Shown: positions 9,264 through 18,873, counted from the stretch's first letter. The stretch: 64,000 nt of DNA from Christiangramia sp. (GCF_029937855.1 NZ_JAPYPC010000001.1:71275-135274), one strand, 5' to 3'. Program-made: numbers and translations. The notes: a model not told the origin generated them from the letters alone.

Positions 9264-9480
9264 TTAGTATACGATAAAATTACGCGATTAAAATAAGACA
9301 GGAACTTTTTCATTTTAAAGTTTTGTTAAGTAGTTAAACAAAGAAAAAATCTGACCAACAATTTATTAAAAAAAATATTTTTTATTTTTTTTAACATAAA
9401 ATTATTTTAATTCTTAATTTTTACTTAATTTAGATTTAACTTTCCCCAAGACAAAGCCCCCTACTTTTACGACTATAATT

Positions 9481-9651
9481 ATGAAAATAAGTAAGTCAAC
9501 AAAATACTCGGCGCTTTTCTTCCTAATATTCTTATTCGGGTTAATATTTTTTGTTACCAGTATTCATAGATCCCTCACTAAAAAAACAGAAGTCTTTCCT
9601 GAAGCTGATAAGTTTCGAGCTCCAGAAGTCGCTATTTTTAATGAAGAATAA
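9481..9651 (+). CDS. Small single-span membrane protein (56 aa)
   Basis: Read by eye: ATG at 9481 opens 56 codons giving MKISKSTKYSALFFLIFLFG..., one strong membrane span (about residues 10-28) and a polar tail ending VAIFNEE. The positively charged start followed by a hydrophobic helix, and the palindrome right at the stop codon, support a real short gene. The next gene, DUF2007-like, starts 30 bases later on the same strand. No family recognised. Confidence 0.5.
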   Translation: MKISKSTKYSALFFLIFLFGLIFFVTSIHRSLTKKTEVFPEADKFRAPEVAIFNEE

Positions 9652-9671
9652 AACCTATTTTAAAATAGGTT
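9652..9671 (+). terminator. Perfect 20-bp palindrome after the small membrane protein gene
   Basis: AACCTATTTT is followed directly by its reverse complement AAAATAGGTT. It overlaps the last base pair of the stop codon, and could be an attenuating hairpin or a binding site rather than a full terminator. Confidence 0.45.
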
Positions 9672-9681
9672 AATTTTGACT

Positions 9682-9924
9682 ATGAAAGCTTATAAATACC
9701 TGGCTACCTTTACTTATCATCACGAATACTTCGTTCTTAAACTACAGCTGGAAGTAGATGGAATTGAGCATTATTTTCAGAACGAGACTCTTATAGGCCT
9801 TTTGCCTTTATCATCATTTGCCATCGGAGGAATTCGACTTATGGTTCATCCCTCCCACGTTTCTAAAGCAAAACAAATATTAGATTCTTTAAACGACAAA
9901 TCTTCTAATCTCAGAATCGTTTAA
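9682..9924 (+). CDS. DUF2007-like small protein (putative signal-transducing)
   Basis: An 80-residue protein with the pattern IGGIRLMVHPSHVSKAKQIL, which fits the DUF2007 family (beta-alpha-beta fold related to PII-like proteins) of small putative signal-transducing proteins. I chose the ATG at 9682 rather than the TTG two codons earlier, because MKAYKYLATFTYHHEY is a natural start. No enzymatic motif is present. It sits alone before a 520-base non-coding stretch. Function unknown. Confidence 0.68.
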   Translation: MKAYKYLATFTYHHEYFVLKLQLEVDGIEHYFQNETLIGLLPLSSFAIGGIRLMVHPSHVSKAKQILDSLNDKSSNLRIV

Positions 9925-10448
9925 TCAGCTTTAGTTATAAACATTATATATTATATTATTTATTTCTTCTTTTTTAAAAAATTAAAATGATGTTATATGA
10001 TGGTGTGTTAATTTGTAGCATAATTTTACTAGATAATCTTTGGTGTTTCACTTGTAAGTTTTTGATAACAGTTTATCAACACATGTGTTAATTCTTAACC
10101 AGTTGATATTCTAAGTGTTTTAAGATTTACTTAACAAAAGTTCCTAAAATTATTTTAATAAAATTTATTGATAAGTTTAGAATCAACAATTGTCAACAAG
10201 GTGTTTTTAAGTGCTCATAAGTATCTAAAAATTTCTACAGTTATAATTTGATTTATTCATTTATATGAAGCTATTGTTATTATTTTCTTAATAACCAAAT
10301 TTCTTTTTAAGTAAATCATCAGAGGTTTTGCACAATTGAATGTCAATTTTAATGTATTGGAAATTAAGCTATTCTATAAAGTAATTAACAATGAAAAATA
10401 AGCGGGTTAATACTGTGATTTTTTAACTTTGTAGCAAATAACATAACT
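9925..10448. other. AT-rich non-coding region before rpiB
   Basis: About 520 bases with no gene. It contains an inverted pair TTGATAA/TTATCAA at 10062-10079, the DnaA-box-like TTATCAACA at 10073-10081, the palindrome AACACATGTGTT just after it, and another TTGATAA at 10168-10174. An origin or a regulator site is possible but unproven. Confidence 0.5.
10424..10431 (+). promoter_or_regulatory. -7 element for rpiB
   Basis: TAACTTTG matches TAnnTTTG, 17 bases before the rpiB ATG. No good -33 element is seen. Confidence 0.45.
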
Positions 10449-10889
10449 ATGAAAATATCAATTGGTAATGACCACGCGGGAACCGATTATAAAAAAATGA
10501 TCCAGGAAAAACTGGAGTCCCTGGGACATACGGTAAAGAATTATGGAACCAACGCTGAAGACAGTGTAGATTATCCGGATTTTGTTCATCCTGTAGCGGA
10601 AGATGTGGAAAATAATAATGCTGATCTCGGCATTATTATATGCGGAAGTGGAAATGGTGCTAATATGACCGCAAATAAACATCAGGGAGTACGCTCTGCC
10701 TTATGCTGGAATGTGGAAATCGCTAAACTTTCCCGTGAACATAACAATGCTAATATCTTAAGTATTCCTGCCAGATTTGTTTCAGAAGAATTAGCTACCG
10801 AAATGATGGAAACCTTTGTAAATACTGAATTTGAAGGTGGTCGCCATCAGAGAAGGGTAGATAAGATTCCAGCTAAAAAGTATTGTTAA
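10449..10889 (+). CDS. rpiB: Ribose-5-phosphate isomerase B
   Basis: Interconverts ribose-5-P and ribulose-5-P in the pentose-phosphate pathway. The 146-residue protein shows the LacA/RpiB signature: MKISIGNDHAGTDYK, then VDYPDFVHPVAEDV, then the phosphate-binding GIIICGSGNGANMTANKHQGVRSALCWN with the conserved Cys. The C-terminus is GRHQRRVDKIP. The length matches the family. A GNAT-family gene follows after 6 bases and is probably co-transcribed. Confidence 0.95.
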   Translation: MKISIGNDHAGTDYKKMIQEKLESLGHTVKNYGTNAEDSVDYPDFVHPVAEDVENNNADLGIIICGSGNGANMTANKHQGVRSALCWNVEIAKLSREHNNANILSIPARFVSEELATEMMETFVNTEFEGGRHQRRVDKIPAKKYC

Positions 10890-10895
10890 TAACCT

Positions 10896-11342
10896 ATGAG
10901 TTTACAAATTGAAGTAAAAAAGTTCAGTGAATTAAAGCTCACTGAACTTTACGATATTTTACAATTAAGATCTGAAGTTTTTGTAGTAGAACAGGATTGT
11001 GTTTATCAGGATATTGATGGTAAAGATGACCAGGCTCTACATGTGATTGGCTCTAAAAATGGTGAGATTATAGCTTACACCCGTTGCTTTGAGCCTGGAT
11101 TCTATTTTGATGAAGCCGCAATAGGACGTGTTGTGGTAAAAGATACAGAACGCAAATTTGGATATGGACATGATATAATGAAGGCTTCAGATAAAGCGAT
11201 CCAAAAATATTACAAAACATCAAATATCAAATTATCTGCCCAGCAGTATCTCATTAAATTTTATGAATCTCACGGTTACAAAACCACGGGAGAAGGATAT
11301 CTTGAAGATGGTATTCCGCATATTGCAATGATAAAGGATTAA
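10896..11342 (+). CDS. GNAT-family N-acetyltransferase (ElaA-like)
   Basis: A 148-residue acetyltransferase of the ElaA branch: LYDILQLRSEVFVVEQDCVYQDIDGKDDQALH at the N-terminus, acetyl-CoA binding region IGRVVVKDTERKFGYGHDIM, and C-terminal KLSAQQYLIKFYESHGYKTTGEGYLEDGIPHIAM. The substrate of ElaA proteins is unknown. It follows rpiB by 6 bases and ends 4 bases into the convergent sterol-desaturase gene. Confidence 0.88.
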   Translation: MSLQIEVKKFSELKLTELYDILQLRSEVFVVEQDCVYQDIDGKDDQALHVIGSKNGEIIAYTRCFEPGFYFDEAAIGRVVVKDTERKFGYGHDIMKASDKAIQKYYKTSNIKLSAQQYLIKFYESHGYKTTGEGYLEDGIPHIAMIKD

Positions 11343-12157
11343 TTCTTTGTTTTAATAGATTTGTTGAAAGGAATTCCCAGTTGATACTTAAAATCATCGG
11401 CATTTTTATCTTCCACGATATCAATTCCATAGCGAATATCTTTTGTATCCTGATATACAAAAGTTCCAAAAATACGGTCCCAGATGCTTAACATATTTCC
11501 GTAGTTATTATCGGTCCAGGGTAATTGAAAATGATGGTGAAATTTATGCATGTTTGGAGTTACAAATACATAACTTAAAGTTCTGTCTATAATTTTAGGC
11601 AAGCTGATATTCGCGTGGGTAAAATAGGTGAAGAAAACGCTTAATATCCGGTAGAAAAGATAGAAAGCAATAGGCATTCCCATTATAATCACGGCAATTA
11701 AGGCAAAACTTTCCCTGATCATAAAATCGAAAGGATGGTGCCTGGTGCCGGTCGTGGCATCTACATGGGTATCTGTATGGTGAATCAGGTGCAATCTCCA
11801 CATCCACTTTACTTTATGGAGCAGAAAATGTACAACATACTGTGCGATAAGATCCAGAACCATGATCGCCAAAAGGAGTTCTAACCAAATTGGTAATTCT
11901 AATAATTTTAAAATTCCAAAACGGGAGTCATCGAGCCAAAGAAATACCCCACCGGTTAGAATTCCGAAGCCAATATTTATTAGAATTACAACACTGAGTA
12001 AAAGAAAATTGGTTTTGGCATGTTTCCATTTATTATATCTGAATTTAACCAGCGCATAATAACCTTCCAGGATCCAGAATCCGCCGAGTACGAGAATGAT
12101 CCAAAGCAACTTTTGCCAGTTCGGCATAGCTTCAAAGAAGAAAAGAAAACTTTCCAA
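11339..12157 (-). CDS. Sterol desaturase/fatty acid hydroxylase family protein
   Basis: A 272-residue integral membrane di-iron oxygenase. The eight-histidine signature is present as HFLLH, HLIHHTDTH and HKFHHH, with about four membrane spans around it. Family members hydroxylate or desaturate sterols, carotenoids, ether lipids or fatty acids at the membrane face; the substrate here cannot be told. It lies 10 bases downstream of the CtpA-like protease gene on the same strand, and its 3' end overlaps the GNAT gene by 4 bases. Confidence 0.85.
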   Translation of the reverse strand: MESFLFFFEAMPNWQKLLWIILVLGGFWILEGYYALVKFRYNKWKHAKTNFLLLSVVILINIGFGILTGGVFLWLDDSRFGILKLLELPIWLELLLAIMVLDLIAQYVVHFLLHKVKWMWRLHLIHHTDTHVDATTGTRHHPFDFMIRESFALIAVIIMGMPIAFYLFYRILSVFFTYFTHANISLPKIIDRTLSYVFVTPNMHKFHHHFQLPWTDNNYGNMLSIWDRIFGTFVYQDTKDIRYGIDIVEDKNADDFKYQLGIPFNKSIKTKN

Positions 12158-12167
12158 TATCAGGTTT

Positions 12168-13802
12168 CTATTTTAATATTTTAGCGTATTCTGAAGGATT
12201 ATTAAGTAAGGACTGAGCCTTGGCTATTTCAGGATTATGATCTGTATAATATTCATATAGACCTTCCTTATAAAAATATCTTTTAATGATCTCATCGGTG
12301 ATTAAACTAACTATTTCTGGTCTCTTATTATCAAGTTCCTGCTTTTTGAATGCTGAAATCTGTGCTCTTATCTTCTCAATTTCCGTAGAAATTTTAGACT
12401 TTAATTCTTCCTTTTCGGCCTTGTCTATCATTTCGCTCAATTCCATTTCTGTAGCTGTTTGGTATTCAAAGTCTGAAGATTCCAGGTACTTTTTAAATTC
12501 ATTAAAATCGGCATCTGTAAAATTAAATTCCTTTGGGTCGTTTAACTCATGGGAATAATAATATTTGGTGGCGAAATCAAAAATCGCATCCTGTAAAAGA
12601 AGCGACTGGGTAATATCACTAAATTCTGACGTTTCCAGTTGTACATCCGGTAAAATCCCGCCGCCGTCATAGACCTTTCTACCACTTCGCGTAGTGAATT
12701 CGTTATAATCGTCTACGCTAGTCCTTACGGCTTTTCCTTGTTCGTTTCTGGATCGGTAATCCAGGGCCTGGATACATCTTCCGCTAGGAGTATAATATCT
12801 CGAAATGGTAATTTTTAGTTGTGTACCATAAGCAAGTTCTTTAGGTCTTTGCACAAGGCCTTTTCCAAAACTTCTGGCACCAACTATAACACCTCGATCC
12901 AGATCCTGTACCGCTCCTGCTACTATTTCACTGGCAGAGGCACTTCTACCATTTACCAGTACTACCAAGGGAATTTTGGTATCTATAGGTTCCTTCTGTG
13001 TAAAATATTCCCGGTTATATTTTTCGATAACAGATTTTGTGGTAACGATTAATTCATCCTTTGGAATAAAGATGTTACTCACATTAATAGCTTCGTTTAA
13101 AAGTCCGCCCAAATTACCCCGGAGATCTAAAATCACCTTATCTGCTCCCTGACTTTTAAGTTCTTTAAATGCTTTTGCTACCTGTGTGGAAGCCTTGGCA
13201 TTGAATTTTGATAGAACGATATAAGCGGTATTATCGTCTAATAAATTGTAGAAAGGAACCGCATCAAGTTCCACAGAGCTTCGTTTTAAACTTGTGGTTT
13301 TAATTTCTCCCTGTCGGCGAAACGTGATATCAATGTTACTATCTGGAGCGCCATTAAGCAATTCTCCCGCTTCTTCTTTAAAATCGGCTACATTGATATT
13401 TCCAATCTTTATAATTTCATCTCCGGCTTTTAAACCGGCTTTATCGGCTGGATAATCTTTATAAATTTCCATCACCGTAAGAGATTCTGCACCTGTTTTA
13501 ACCAAAGCACCAATTCCGGTATATTCACCTGCACTGTTTATTCTGGCTGCCTCAACATCCTGTTCATTCCAGTAATTAGTATAAGGATCAAGATCTGTAA
13601 GCATAGATTTTATGGCGGTATCCATCAAATCTGCCGGATTGGTTTCATCAACATAATTCATGTTGATTTCCTTAAAAAGAGTAGTGAAGATTTCTATTTG
13701 CTTCGCGATCTCAAAGAAATCTGATTTGAAACTCGCAGTTCCCAGAAATATTCCAATAAGAACTAGCGGAAGTATAATAAGTCTGCTGAATGGTTTTTTC
13801 AT
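12168..13802 (-). CDS. S41 C-terminal processing peptidase (CtpA-like)
   Basis: A periplasmic serine protease with a Ser-Lys dyad. N-terminal signal/anchor (about residues 8-24), PDZ domain (about 85-165, GIGALV...ADKAGLKAGDEIIKIG), then the S41 domain with LDLRGNLGGLL, the catalytic Ser in GRSASASEIVAG (S289) and the Lys in FGKGLVQ (K314). A helical C-terminal extension of about 150 residues rich in Glu/Lys follows. Its 544 residues fits the Bacteroidetes CtpA type. The start codon directly abuts the rnpA stop codon, so the two are co-transcribed. Confidence 0.92.
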   Translation of the reverse strand: MKKPFSRLIILPLVLIGIFLGTASFKSDFFEIAKQIEIFTTLFKEINMNYVDETNPADLMDTAIKSMLTDLDPYTNYWNEQDVEAARINSAGEYTGIGALVKTGAESLTVMEIYKDYPADKAGLKAGDEIIKIGNINVADFKEEAGELLNGAPDSNIDITFRRQGEIKTTSLKRSSVELDAVPFYNLLDDNTAYIVLSKFNAKASTQVAKAFKELKSQGADKVILDLRGNLGGLLNEAINVSNIFIPKDELIVTTKSVIEKYNREYFTQKEPIDTKIPLVVLVNGRSASASEIVAGAVQDLDRGVIVGARSFGKGLVQRPKELAYGTQLKITISRYYTPSGRCIQALDYRSRNEQGKAVRTSVDDYNEFTTRSGRKVYDGGGILPDVQLETSEFSDITQSLLLQDAIFDFATKYYYSHELNDPKEFNFTDADFNEFKKYLESSDFEYQTATEMELSEMIDKAEKEELKSKISTEIEKIRAQISAFKKQELDNKRPEIVSLITDEIIKRYFYKEGLYEYYTDHNPEIAKAQSLLNNPSEYAKILK

Positions 13803-14174
13803 CTAATTATTTTTTTCTCTGAAAATTTCCAGAATTTTGATCATGCTTTTTTCAAGTTTTTCATAGCTCATTTCCTCGCGTGAAATATGAATGAACATGA
13901 AGGCGTAAGAAGTAGTTAAGTCTTTGGTAACAAGATACTTATTTTTTCTGAAAACTTCCCGCATCAATCGTTTAATTCTATTGCGCTTCACGGCGGTTTT
14001 AACAAGTTTCTTTGGAACCGAAACCCCCGTTTTTAATTCTCGGTTTTCAGAATGAACAATGGGAATGTATACCAGTTTTAAAGGATAGGATTTGATATTT
14101 TTTCCCTCCATAAAAAGTTGGTCTATGAGCTTCTTGCTTTTAAGTTTTTGCGATTTTCCAAAACTTTCCTTCAT
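13803..14174 (-). CDS. rnpA: Ribonuclease P protein component
   Basis: The protein subunit that helps the RNase P RNA mature tRNA 5' ends. The diagnostic RNR motif region is AVKRNRIKRLMREVFRKNK, after GKSQKLKSKKLIDQLFMEGK and VSVPKKLVKTA. At 123 residues it is complete. In many bacteria rnpA follows rpmH; here it instead leads an operon with the CtpA-like protease and the sterol-desaturase gene. No RNase P RNA gene is seen in the window. Confidence 0.93.
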   Translation of the reverse strand: MKESFGKSQKLKSKKLIDQLFMEGKNIKSYPLKLVYIPIVHSENRELKTGVSVPKKLVKTAVKRNRIKRLMREVFRKNKYLVTKDLTTSYAFMFIHISREEMSYEKLEKSMIKILEIFREKNN

Positions 14175-14200
14175 GCTTCAAAAGTAAGCATCCTGTAAAT

Positions 14201-14231
14201 AAAAAACCCTTTCCGTTAAGAAAGGGTTTTT
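14201..14231 (-). terminator. Terminator after the M1 peptidase gene
   Basis: Stem AAACCCTTT/AAAGGGTTT with T runs, 23 bases beyond the stop codon of the minus-strand M1 peptidase gene and just upstream of rnpA. Confidence 0.8.
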
Positions 14232-14253
14232 GATAATTCTTAGCCAGAAAATA

Positions 14254-16149
14254 TTAGTTCTCAGACTCTGTGTTCTCAGTTTCAGATTTCCCCCAGGTAT
14301 TATTATTTCTGTTAATATCTGCCATTAGCTGGGAAGAATCAATTTCAATAGAAGTAATTTCTTCTTTTGAACTTGGGATTTCCAGCTCATAAGTTGGGAA
14401 TCCCCACGCCCAGTCTTCTTTTATGGTTCTATTGGTTCCTTCTTCAGCAGGTTTTTCCCAACGCATTATTTGCAATGGAATATAAAAAGTCTCTTTTGAA
14501 CCATCTGCATAGGTCACATCAATATCCAACGGCATTGGCATCAGTCCTATTCTCTGCAGGTTAACTGTAGTGGTTTCTCCTTCAGATTCTACAGAATTAA
14601 TAGCGTAATCTATCGTATTGGTAGTTTGCGTCCAGTCCTGTAAATACCAGTCTAATTCTGCCCCGGAAACTTTTTCAGCAATTCTGATAAAATCATTTGG
14701 AGTTGGATGCTTAAATTTCCATTCATCGTAATAGCGTTTAAGAGTCCTGGATAAATTTTCCTCTCCAATTACATATCCCAGTTGAGCAAGGAATACAGCT
14801 CCTTTTGAATATGCTGAAGCTCCATAAAGCGCATTCATCGCATATCGATCTGCATGTGTGGTTTGTGGCTGTTCTTTACCGGAACTCGCTAAATATTGAT
14901 AGCCTCTGTAAGATCCTTTATGTGGATTTTCAGCATTGGTACCCATCACTACATTTTCAGCTTCAGAAGAAATATAAGAAGTAAAACCTTCGTCCATCCA
15001 TTCGTGAATACTTTCATTGGTAGCCATTAAATGCTGAAACCAGGCGTGAGCCATCTCATGAGCAGTTACCCCAAGAAGACTTCCAAAAGAACGTTCCCCG
15101 GTAATCAGGGTTAGCATGGCATATTCCATACCACCGTCTCCACCCTGTACTACAGAATACTGATCCCATGGATAAGGACCTATATGTTCGTTGAAATAGG
15201 CTAATAATTCAGCAGTTTTTGGCTGAAGTTTTTTCCAGTTTTCCTTGATCTCCTCATTGTCTTTGTAAAGGAAATGAAGCACAGTTCCATCCTCTGCAAC
15301 CAGTGTATCATGAATATATTCAGGATCTGCCGCCCAGGTAAAATCATGCACCTGGGGTGCTATAAAATGCCAGGTTAACTTATCTCCCTTAGTCTTTTTT
15401 ACTTTAGTACCTTCTTTTTCATAGCCATGACCAATTTCCTGTGGATTTTGAAGATATCCCGTACTTCCAATAGTATAATCTTTATCTATAGTAATTTTTA
15501 CATCGAAATCTCCCCATACTCCCTGAAATTCACGTGCTATATAAGGATCTGCATGCCATCCCTGAAAGTCATACTCGGCTAATTTAGGATACCACTGACT
15601 CATAGAAAGCGCAACTCCTTCTGCACTATTTCTACCAGATCTTCTAATTTGTTCCGGCACCTGTCCTTCAAATTCCATATTGAAAGTGGTCTTTTCGCCC
15701 GGCATTATAGGATTAGCTAATTCGACTTCCAAAACAGTTCCAACTTCATCGTACTGAAGTTCAGTTCCATTTTGGGTAAGAGAATTAACTCTTAAATATC
15801 CAATTTGATCTTCTGAAAGTCCGGTAATTCTGCTTACAATCTCAGGATTTTCTTTTGTTCCTTTATTTATGGTCATTCTACCATCCGGATCTGGAACACT
15901 TTCCAAACGCGCATTCATTTCACTATCGGGTTGGAAAGCATTAAAATAAAGATGATAAAAAACCCGGTTTAAAGTATCTGGTGAATTGTTGGTATATACC
16001 AGGTCCTGGGTACCAGTGTACCTAAAATTATCAACATTCATGTCTACTTCCATGGTATAATCTACATGTTGCTGCCAGTAAGAAGTATTATTCTGGGCTT
16101 GTAAAAACCCGGTGGTAATCAATAAAAAGCTTAAAAATATTTTATTCAT
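14254..16149 (-). CDS. M1-family metallopeptidase (aminopeptidase)
   Basis: An exported zinc aminopeptidase. A signal peptide (MNKIFLSFLLITTGFLQAQ) is followed by the beta-saddle domain and then the catalytic domain with GGMEYA at 339-344 (the GAMEN-type exopeptidase motif), HEMAH at 364-368, and the third zinc ligand E387 in WMDEGF. A C-terminal Ig-like region follows. The 631 residues is the size of Bacteroidetes periplasmic M1 peptidases. It starts 2 bases after the stop of the S8 peptidase gene, suggesting a shared role in degrading peptides outside the cytoplasm. Confidence 0.92.
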   Translation of the reverse strand: MNKIFLSFLLITTGFLQAQNNTSYWQQHVDYTMEVDMNVDNFRYTGTQDLVYTNNSPDTLNRVFYHLYFNAFQPDSEMNARLESVPDPDGRMTINKGTKENPEIVSRITGLSEDQIGYLRVNSLTQNGTELQYDEVGTVLEVELANPIMPGEKTTFNMEFEGQVPEQIRRSGRNSAEGVALSMSQWYPKLAEYDFQGWHADPYIAREFQGVWGDFDVKITIDKDYTIGSTGYLQNPQEIGHGYEKEGTKVKKTKGDKLTWHFIAPQVHDFTWAADPEYIHDTLVAEDGTVLHFLYKDNEEIKENWKKLQPKTAELLAYFNEHIGPYPWDQYSVVQGGDGGMEYAMLTLITGERSFGSLLGVTAHEMAHAWFQHLMATNESIHEWMDEGFTSYISSEAENVVMGTNAENPHKGSYRGYQYLASSGKEQPQTTHADRYAMNALYGASAYSKGAVFLAQLGYVIGEENLSRTLKRYYDEWKFKHPTPNDFIRIAEKVSGAELDWYLQDWTQTTNTIDYAINSVESEGETTTVNLQRIGLMPMPLDIDVTYADGSKETFYIPLQIMRWEKPAEEGTNRTIKEDWAWGFPTYELEIPSSKEEITSIEIDSSQLMADINRNNNTWGKSETENTESEN

Positions 16150-16151
16150 GT

Positions 16152-17837
16152 TTAATTGTTTTTTGAGATTTGATCAGCTAAAATTAGTGCGTTATAAAGA
16201 TTGGCCATTTTTCCTGAAACAGACAAATTCTGGAATTTTTTAGTGTTATTGGTATCTCCACCTACTATAACTGATGCTTTAGTAGATAAACCGCTATCCA
16301 TAATGATTTGTTTTACCTGAGCCGCGGTCAACTGAGGATAATATCCTCTAATAATGGCAGCGATCCCGGAAACGGCTGGGGCAGCCATAGAAGTACCCTG
16401 TAAATATTCATAGGTATCATTTGGGGTGGTAGACCATATTTTAGTTCCTGGTGCAAATACATCAACGTTTGAGGTTCCATAGTTAGAAAAATCTGCCACC
16501 AGGCCTGCACCATAATCGTAATTTAAGGCTCCAACAGTTAGAAAATTATCTGCAATTTCAGTTGAATTGTTAGGATCCTGATCGTTTGGATACACTCTTT
16601 TTACATCAAGATCAATTCCTTCATTACCTGCTGCATTAACGATAAGCACATCATTTTCCGCAGCATATTTTATAGCATCTATTACCCATTCTGGATTTGG
16701 AGAGAAATATTTACCAAAACTGGTATTGATCACTTTAGCTCCATTATCCACGGCGTATCTAATTCCCAGGGCAATATCTTTATCATATTCATCACCGTCT
16801 GGTACTGCTCTTACCACTAAAATTCTGGCATTATTGGAAACTCCCTTTACCCCAATATTGTTGGAACGATCTGCAGCAATGATCCCGGCAACGTGGGTAC
16901 CATGTTTTACATTTTCTTTATCTGCTTCAGGGCCTGAAACTTCATTATTTCCATAATTAGTATCCGTAATATCGTAGGGATCATCTCCAACCTTAGCACG
17001 TCCATCTAATTCCATATTAAAATGCGTGGCAAGACGTTCTTTATAATAGTCTATTGCCTCTTCCAATTCAGTAAGTGCTTCCGGAATATTTTCGTTTACA
17101 TTATTCTGAATTTGAGTCAGAATAGATTTATATTGACCCATCTGCTGCGTTTCAGGTTTAAAATCTGAAAGCTGCTCTTTGGTATAATCTTCAGTTCCCA
17201 AAGCTTCAGAAACAGCGTTATGGGCTGCAGTTATCTGACTTTTAATTTGAAGATATTGCTCGCGGGTTTGCACCGCTTCAGCGTATTCTTTTTCATATTC
17301 TGCTTTTGCAGCTTTGTAGGTATTATATTCTTCACGATCTGCAGTGCTAATACTGCTTTCAGATTTGCCTTCGTATTTCGGCTTTAACCGCTTATAAATA
17401 CGGGTATATTCCATATTTTCAGCAACCGCATCCCCTAAAAAGTTCCATCCGTGGATATCATCTATATATCCATTGTTATCATCATCTTTTCCATTTCCCG
17501 GAATCTCGTCGGCATTGGTCCAAATTACTCCTTCCAGGTCTTCGTGTTCAATATCTACCCCGCTGTCTACAACTCCTACAATAACGGGTGAAGGTTTTGT
17601 ATTTTTAATAATTTCAGCATAGGCCTTATTAACACTCATCCCCGGGATGGTATCACTAACAAGGTCTGCATTTGTCCAGTCTTTAAGCTGAGCATCCGTA
17701 AGATCACGAACCTTTAGAGGAATAGAATCTATATTGCTTACCGGGGTTGAAAGTATTTTTGGAGAGGTACTGCTGCAACCAGTTATAATACCGGCTGCAA
17801 TCAGGTATAATAATGGTTTAAAAAATGGAATTTTCAT
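16152..17837 (-). CDS. Subtilisin-like S8 serine peptidase, lipoprotein
   Basis: A secreted or outer-envelope protease. Lipoprotein signal with lipobox (IIT|GC, Cys21). The catalytic triad is D91 (GVVDSGVD), H312 (KHGTHVAG) and S483 (GTSMAAP). Between Asp and His is a long Glu/Lys-rich helical insert of about 130 residues (roughly 145-275), making it longer than plain subtilases; this insert is common in Bacteroidetes S8 lipoproteins. It sits in a tight row with the M1 peptidase downstream and the MBL hydrolase upstream (8-base gap). Confidence 0.92.
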   Translation of the reverse strand: MKIPFFKPLLYLIAAGIITGCSSTSPKILSTPVSNIDSIPLKVRDLTDAQLKDWTNADLVSDTIPGMSVNKAYAEIIKNTKPSPVIVGVVDSGVDIEHEDLEGVIWTNADEIPGNGKDDDNNGYIDDIHGWNFLGDAVAENMEYTRIYKRLKPKYEGKSESSISTADREEYNTYKAAKAEYEKEYAEAVQTREQYLQIKSQITAAHNAVSEALGTEDYTKEQLSDFKPETQQMGQYKSILTQIQNNVNENIPEALTELEEAIDYYKERLATHFNMELDGRAKVGDDPYDITDTNYGNNEVSGPEADKENVKHGTHVAGIIAADRSNNIGVKGVSNNARILVVRAVPDGDEYDKDIALGIRYAVDNGAKVINTSFGKYFSPNPEWVIDAIKYAAENDVLIVNAAGNEGIDLDVKRVYPNDQDPNNSTEIADNFLTVGALNYDYGAGLVADFSNYGTSNVDVFAPGTKIWSTTPNDTYEYLQGTSMAAPAVSGIAAIIRGYYPQLTAAQVKQIIMDSGLSTKASVIVGGDTNNTKKFQNLSVSGKMANLYNALILADQISKNN

Positions 17838-17845
17838 GGGCTATC

Positions 17846-18709
17846 TTAGTTAAATAATTCATCGAAAGTATGAGTTTTATCAAGTCTCACACCTTTTTCT
17901 GTATGTTTTAGAGTAATAATTTCATTGTGGGCATCGTGCTCCATAAATAAATAATAATTTTCATCTGCTGCAGTTTCCAGGAATTTCTTCTTTTCCGGAA
18001 GTGTTAGCAAGGGCCGGGTATCATATCCCATCACAAAAGGCAGGGGAATATGCCCCGCAGTAGGCAGAAGGTCTGCCATAAAAACAAGTTTTTTTCCTTT
18101 ATAATCTATATGCGGAATCATTTGCTTATCGGTGTGACCATCAACAAATAATACGCCAAACCCAAGATTTTCATAATTCTGAAAGTTCTTTGCTTCTTCC
18201 CTTTCCAGAAAATGTAATTTTCCACTTTGCTCCATCGGAATAATATTTTCCTTTAAAAAAGAAGCTTTTTCACGGGCATTAGGTTGAGTTGCCCATAGCC
18301 AGTGTTCTTTATTGCTCCAGAACCGTGCATTCTTGAAAGCCGGTTCATATCCAGTCCTATCTTTATTCCACTGAATACTTCCGCCACAATGGTCAAAATG
18401 AAGATGCGTCATAAAAATATCGGTAATATCATCTCTGTGAAAACCGTGTTCTTTTAGAGATTTATCAATGCTATGATCACCCCAGGGATAATAGTATCCA
18501 AAGAATTTTTCACTTTGCTTATCTCCCATTCCTGTATCTATGAGGATAAGACGGTCTCCATCTGCAATGAGCAGACATCGTGCGGCAATGTCTATCATAT
18601 TATTTTCATCAGCAGGATTCGTTCTTGTCCAAAGGCTTTTTGGTACCACGCCAAACATCGCACCACCGTCAAGTTTAAAATTTCCAGCTTCAATAGGATA
18701 GAGTTTCAT
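17846..18709 (-). CDS. MBL-fold metallohydrolase
   Basis: A 287-residue zinc hydrolase of the metallo-beta-lactamase fold. The metal-binding motif is THLHFDHCGG, with later ligands in VDGHTDKQM and MEHDAHNE. It resembles the quorum-quenching lactonase/AHL-lactonase-like branch, but the substrate cannot be assigned. I place the start at the ATG 18709 (MKLYPIEAGNFKLDGG), since the nine upstream codons begin with a TTG and are not conserved in style. First gene of the MBL-S8-M1 row. Confidence 0.85.
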   Translation of the reverse strand: MKLYPIEAGNFKLDGGAMFGVVPKSLWTRTNPADENNMIDIAARCLLIADGDRLILIDTGMGDKQSEKFFGYYYPWGDHSIDKSLKEHGFHRDDITDIFMTHLHFDHCGGSIQWNKDRTGYEPAFKNARFWSNKEHWLWATQPNAREKASFLKENIIPMEQSGKLHFLEREEAKNFQNYENLGFGVLFVDGHTDKQMIPHIDYKGKKLVFMADLLPTAGHIPLPFVMGYDTRPLLTLPEKKKFLETAADENYYLFMEHDAHNEIITLKHTEKGVRLDKTHTFDELFN

Positions 18710-18873
18710 AAAGGTTTTTTTGAAAATACTCCGCAAAATAGAAAATCTTAGAGCCTTTTCGAATTATTTTCACTTCATTTAACAAGATCAATTTTATGAA
18801 AGCCTTGAGATAATAAGCTTTCAGAATTAAACATTTTTAATATTTTTAGCTTCAATTAGCAAACGACGAACTT

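Noticed and set aside
9925-10448. Calling this gap the replication origin
   Set aside because: DnaA-box-like words are imperfect, dnaA is not nearby and skew cannot be judged in this window; kept only as a low-interest observation.
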